Below, one piece after another: positions 61,084 through 64,000 of a stretch of 64,000 nt of DNA. Below the pieces are notes generated by a model. It did no database searches and was not told the DNA's origin. It worked only from the letters and a program-made list of their open reading frames with translations. Source of the stretch: Bacillota bacterium (lineage in GTDB: Bacteria > Bacillota > Clostridia > Acetivibrionales > DTU013); NCBI GenBank assembly GCA_023418915.1, contig JAEZYU010000079.1, positions 1 to 64,000 on the forward strand, given 5' to 3'. The first letter of the stretch is position 1, and each line of letters starts with the position of its first letter. The translations under genes were made by a program, and so were the position numbers.

Positions 61084-62439
61084 ATGACATATACTCTTAT
61101 TATCATAATAGCTGTATTCATACTGCTTGTACTAATGATGCAGCCTTCCAGGATCATATATATCAAGCTGCTGTCCATACCTATACTATGCATTATATTC
61201 GTCATATTTCTTATCCTTTTTTCAGATACTGCAGTCAAATCTGCGCTTAATGGACTGAATCTCTGGGCCGGCGTGGTCGTGCCGTCATTACTTCCGTTTT
61301 TTATAGCGTCAGGTATTATGAATGCTACAGGTTTCACCAATGCTTCAGGAATACTGCTCGAACCTGTTATGAGACCATTTTTTAATGTGCCGGGCTGTTC
61401 ATCCTTTGCTCTGGCTCTAGGGGTAACATCTGGCTATCCTGTAGGTGCCAAAATAACCTCCGATCTAAGAAAAAGCGGTGCATTGACAAAGACAGAGGCA
61501 GAGAGACTGCTTGCATTTACCAACAATTCAGGTCCTCTTTTCATAATAGGCGCTGTCGGAACAGGTATGTACGGTTCATCACTAATCGGTATATTCCTGT
61601 TTATCTGTCACTTCTTAGCCTGTATAACTGTTGGGTTTCTATTCAGGTTTTACAAGCCTTCTCACGGTCTTACTGCGATGGTCAGGTACAATGTCGGAAA
61701 GAAGACAGAAAACAGCAGAAAGCCATCTCCCGGAGTAAAAAGCAAAACCAGAAAAAGGCTGCTGATCGATTTTAGGAATCGCCTTATCCATGAAAGCAGG
61801 AGTAGGGCGGGTTTTGGAACACTGCTGGGTGAGGCAATAAGAGATTCGGTATCTACGGTGCTTACAATAGGCGGATTCATCGTGCTTTTCTCTGTTATAA
61901 TCAGCTTGCTGAAGGAAACAGGAGTAATAAAACTGATAACAGAAATGTTGTTGCGCTTATTGCCGCAGAGCTTGCGGCAAAATGGGTTTGACGGTGTGAT
62001 ATCGGGAGTGCTCAGCGGCATACTTGAAATCACGACCGGATCGGAACTGGTCAGCTGCGGAACATCGATCCCACTTTCCATCAAATTGCCTGCCGCAAGC
62101 TTTGTAATCGGCTGGGCAGGGTTGTCTGTCCATTTCCAGGTAATGAGTATCGTTTCGGGAACTGACATAAACACATGTCCATACTTGCTTGGAAAGCTCC
62201 TGCAAGGGATAGCTGCGGCCATATATACCTGGGTGGGAACAAAGCTGGTCAGCATAGAAATGATGATCACAGAACCGGCTCTCGGCCTTGTGCAGTTCAA
62301 TATGCGCAGCTTTTTTGAAACACTGGGAAGATCAGTAATTTTGCTGGCAGCAGTTATTACTATATGGATCGGTATAAATCTTTTGATTCGATCAAGGGCA
62401 GCAGCAGGAAAACCATCAATAAAAAAGAGCTCTATTTGA
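61084..62439 (+). CDS. ylbJ: sporulation integral membrane protein YlbJ
   Basis: A 451-residue membrane protein with about eight to ten helices. The YlbJ family core is clear: NGLNLWAGVVVPSLLPFFIASGIM (about 55-78), SGYPVGAKITSDLRKSGALTKTEAERLLAFTNNSGPLFIIGAVGTGMYG (in part, about 118-165) and, in the second half, GILEITTGSELVSCG with SFVIGWAGLSVHFQV. Needed for late spore formation under sigma-E control in Bacillus; the fold resembles nucleoside transporters. It converges on the next gene with an eight-base overlap of ends. Confidence 0.93.
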   Translation: MTYTLIIIIAVFILLVLMMQPSRIIYIKLLSIPILCIIFVIFLILFSDTAVKSALNGLNLWAGVVVPSLLPFFIASGIMNATGFTNASGILLEPVMRPFFNVPGCSSFALALGVTSGYPVGAKITSDLRKSGALTKTEAERLLAFTNNSGPLFIIGAVGTGMYGSSLIGIFLFICHFLACITVGFLFRFYKPSHGLTAMVRYNVGKKTENSRKPSPGVKSKTRKRLLIDFRNRLIHESRSRAGFGTLLGEAIRDSVSTVLTIGGFIVLFSVIISLLKETGVIKLITEMLLRLLPQSLRQNGFDGVISGVLSGILEITTGSELVSCGTSIPLSIKLPAASFVIGWAGLSVHFQVMSIVSGTDINTCPYLLGKLLQGIAAAIYTWVGTKLVSIEMMITEPALGLVQFNMRSFFETLGRSVILLAAVITIWIGINLLIRSRAAAGKPSIKKSSI

Positions 62440-62869
62440 GCTCCTGTCGGTTCGTTCTAATGACTTCCATCGTGTCATTTAGTATTTCCTCGACTTTATT
62501 TAGTATATTGTCCGCATATTCCTTTGTGCCCAGTCTGATCTCCCGGGCGTTCTTTTGCGCTGAGCCTACTATCTCATTTGCCTGATCATACGCTTTCTTT
62601 GTAATCTCATGCTCATCAACCATCGACGCTATTTTTCCCTCTGCATCCTTTAGCATGTTGCTGGCTTCTTTCTGGGCGTCGAGCAGTATTCTCTGCCTTT
62701 CTTCCTTTACCCATTTAGCCTGCTTTATATCGTCAGGAAGCTTCAACCTGAGCTCCTTTACTATTTCAAGTATCTCTTCCTTGTCAACAATACATTTACC
62801 TGAAAAAGGAACACTAACACTTTTTTCGACTAAGTCTTCCAAAGTCTCCAGTATCGCAAGTATTTCCAT
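62432..62869 (-). CDS. coiled-coil protein of the ATPase/DivIVA-like type
   Basis: A 145-residue, almost fully helical protein. After a short start (MEILAILETLEDLVEKSVSVPFSGKCIVDKEEILEIV, in part) residues 40-140 form a charged coiled coil (QAKWVKEERQRILLDAQKEASNMLKDAEGKI, in part) reminiscent of F-type ATPase b subunits and DivIVA tails. Such genes commonly follow coaD in Clostridia. The function is unknown. Lies 18 bases after coaD. Confidence 0.8.
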   Translation of the reverse strand: MEILAILETLEDLVEKSVSVPFSGKCIVDKEEILEIVKELRLKLPDDIKQAKWVKEERQRILLDAQKEASNMLKDAEGKIASMVDEHEITKKAYDQANEIVGSAQKNAREIRLGTKEYADNILNKVEEILNDTMEVIRTNRQELK

Positions 62870-62887
62870 GATCTTACCCCCTATGAT

Positions 62888-63367
62888 CTATCTGCAGGTC
62901 AGCTTTTTTACAATCCTATTCTTTATGCAGTCCGGCACAAGCCCGTCTATGCTGCCGCCGTTTCTTGCAATCGCCTTTACCGCACTTGAACTGAGATACG
63001 AATAATGTACACTGGTCATCATAAACAGTGTTTCCATATCCGGCTCAAGGTTCTTGTTCAGAAGCGCCATCTGAAACTCATACTCAAAATCCGACATGGC
63101 TCTCAGGCCTTTTATGACTGTCTTGGCACCGACCTTCTTTACAAAATCCGCCAGCAGCCCCTGAAAGCCACGCACCTCAATATCTTTCCTGTCGCCAAGC
63201 GCCGTCCTTATCAGGTCTATACGCTCATCGACCGTAAAAGCAGGTTTTTTGCTTTCATTATCTCCAACTGCAACGATAAGCCTGTCGCAGATACATACAG
63301 CCCTGGTCATAATATCCAGGTGCCCATTGGTTATCGGATCAAAACTTCCCGGATATACTAAAATCAT
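62888..63367 (-). CDS. coaD: phosphopantetheine adenylyltransferase
   Basis: A 159-residue nucleotidyltransferase, the penultimate step of coenzyme A synthesis. The motif [16 protein letters not shown] at the start holds the T-x-G-H nucleotide site, and [20 protein letters not shown] (about 88) and [23 protein letters not shown] (about 126) are conserved. It overlaps the rsmD end by four bases. Confidence 0.97.
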   Translation of the reverse strand: MILVYPGSFDPITNGHLDIMTRAVCICDRLIVAVGDNESKKPAFTVDERIDLIRTALGDRKDIEVRGFQGLLADFVKKVGAKTVIKGLRAMSDFEYEFQMALLNKNLEPDMETLFMMTSVHYSYLSSSAVKAIARNGGSIDGLVPDCIKNRIVKKLTCR

Positions 63368-63930
63368 TGATCGCCCTTACCACCCTTGTATATTGTAATC
63401 ATTGTATCACCATATTTTCTGGAGTCAATTGTTTTGTATCCCTCAAAAGCTTCAGGCAAATCATCCAGAACGCTATGTTCGGCAATAATTATTCCATCGT
63501 CCAATATTATATCATTTTTTGTCAATAATTTTAATGCTTCTTGAATAAATTTTTTATTATAGGGTGGATCCATAATTATAATATCAAATTCATATCCTTC
63601 TCTACGCATCCTTTCGATCCCGGATGCATAATCCACATTGTAAACCTCTGCCTTGTCAGAAAGCTTCGTATGCGCAAGATTTTCTTTTATTACGTCACAG
63701 CACTGTGCACTGCGGTCGAGAAACACAGCAGAGTGTGCTCCCCTGCTCAGCGCTTCGATACCCAGGCTGCCTGTGCCTGCGAATATATCAAGAACTCTGC
63801 TTCCCTCCACTACTGGTGCAATTATGTTGAAGAGAGCTCCCTTTACCATGTCTGATGTCGGCCTTGTCGTCATGCCCTTTATTGTTTTCAGCTTATGTCC
63901 TCTTGCAGTTCCTGAAATTACCCTGAGAAT
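63364..63930 (-). CDS. rsmD: 16S rRNA (guanine966-N2)-methyltransferase RsmD, AUU start
   Basis: A 188-residue SAM-dependent methyltransferase that modifies G966. SAM site motif [19 protein letters not shown] (about 45-63) and the catalytic DPPY in [12 protein letters not shown] (about 118). The family starts with [11 protein letters not shown], and residues [18 protein letters not shown] lie upstream of the first ATG (63873). Reading back, no ATG, GTG or TTG occurs before an in-frame TAA at 63948, but AAGGAGG ends eight bases before an ATT codon at 63930 that gives M-LRVISG. The start is therefore taken as AUU, a rare initiation codon. Confidence 0.85.
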   Translation of the reverse strand: MLRVISGTARGHKLKTIKGMTTRPTSDMVKGALFNIIAPVVEGSRVLDIFAGTGSLGIEALSRGAHSAVFLDRSAQCCDVIKENLAHTKLSDKAEVYNVDYASGIERMRREGYEFDIIIMDPPYNKKFIQEALKLLTKNDIILDDGIIIAEHSVLDDLPEAFEGYKTIDSRKYGDTMITIYKGGKGDQ

Positions 63931-63948
63931 AAGCCCAACCTCCTTTTA

Positions 63949-64000
63949 TCGCCAGTACTTCCGGTAGTGCCGTCTTTGTCGTGCCTAATTCATACTGATA
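63949..64000. other. right edge, no gene assigned
   Basis: The last 52 bases show no recognisable gene end; an open minus-strand frame passes through here but is too short to identify. Confidence 0.4.

Noticed and set aside
1..64000. CRISPR arrays, prophage or complete insertion sequences
   Set aside because: No regularly spaced direct repeats, no phage structural or integrase genes, and no transposase frames were seen.

Overview
The window is a stretch of chromosome from an endospore-forming, Gram-positive anaerobe of the class Clostridia. The evidence is direct: dipicolinate synthase (dpaAB), the cotJABC coat operon, spo0A and spoIVB, a complete spoIIIAA-AH operon, a gerK-type germinant receptor operon, ylbJ, DivIVA/SepF division genes, Gram-positive style ribosome binding sites (GGAGG with frequent TTG/GTG starts) and many compact rho-independent terminators. 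The species cannot be named from the sequence. Almost all genes lie on the minus strand; plus-strand exceptions are cotJABC, dinB with a small partner, an RluA-type pseudouridine synthase with a MerR-like gene, and ilvE-ylbJ. No phage, CRISPR array or intact mobile element was seen; the left edge carries a fragment that looks like part of a group II intron.

Layout. 1-5.6 kb: intron-like fragment, tRNA-Pro(GGG), a small membrane protein, a cysteine-desulfurase-family enzyme, an ECF S component, dpaB-dpaA and an M16 peptidase. 5.7-8.5 kb: pnp and rpsO with a structured leader. 8.8-10.3 kb: cotJABC, in which CotJC has an unusual tail of eight hexapeptide repeats. 10.4-12 kb: an SOS-type operon (promoter, LexA box, Y-family polymerase, 78-residue partner). 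12-14.4 kb: a PAS-GGDEF-EAL protein. 14.5-25.8 kb: yteA-like, DUF5665, aroB, ileS behind an isoleucine T-box, then divIVA-ylmH-ylmG-sepF-ylmE-HlyD-like-ynbB.

25.9-47.6 kb is a sporulation, isoprenoid and DNA-repair block: spo0A, spoIVB, recN, argR, nadK, tlyA, dxs, a membrane protein, a large non-coding RNA, ispA, xseB, xseA, nusB, DUF2273, amaP, asp23 and spoIIIAH-AA (listed in coordinate order; transcription runs the other way). The roughly 650-nt gene-free stretch at 36.7-37.34 kb, between ispA and the membrane protein, is best read as an OLE (ornate, large, extremophilic) RNA: its two ends pair in a long-range closing helix, it has its own TATAAT promoter, and the adjacent membrane protein has the place and topology of OapA, the known OLE-binding protein. 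This ribonucleoprotein locus is the most notable system in the window.

47.8-64 kb: gerK operon with a small D-like subunit gene, lepB, a CD1247-type zinc-ribbon protein, efp, an M24 peptidase, aroQ, a ComFB-like gene, a prepilin peptidase, aroE, yqeG, a chemotaxis receptor, ilvE, ylbJ, a coiled-coil protein, coaD and rsmD. The rsmD reading frame appears to start at an AUU codon.

A previously unnamed 15-base element (AACGATGCGTTATAA) occurs four times, always between genes and always in the same orientation relative to the gene downstream (recN, spoIIIAH, aroQ, ylbJ).
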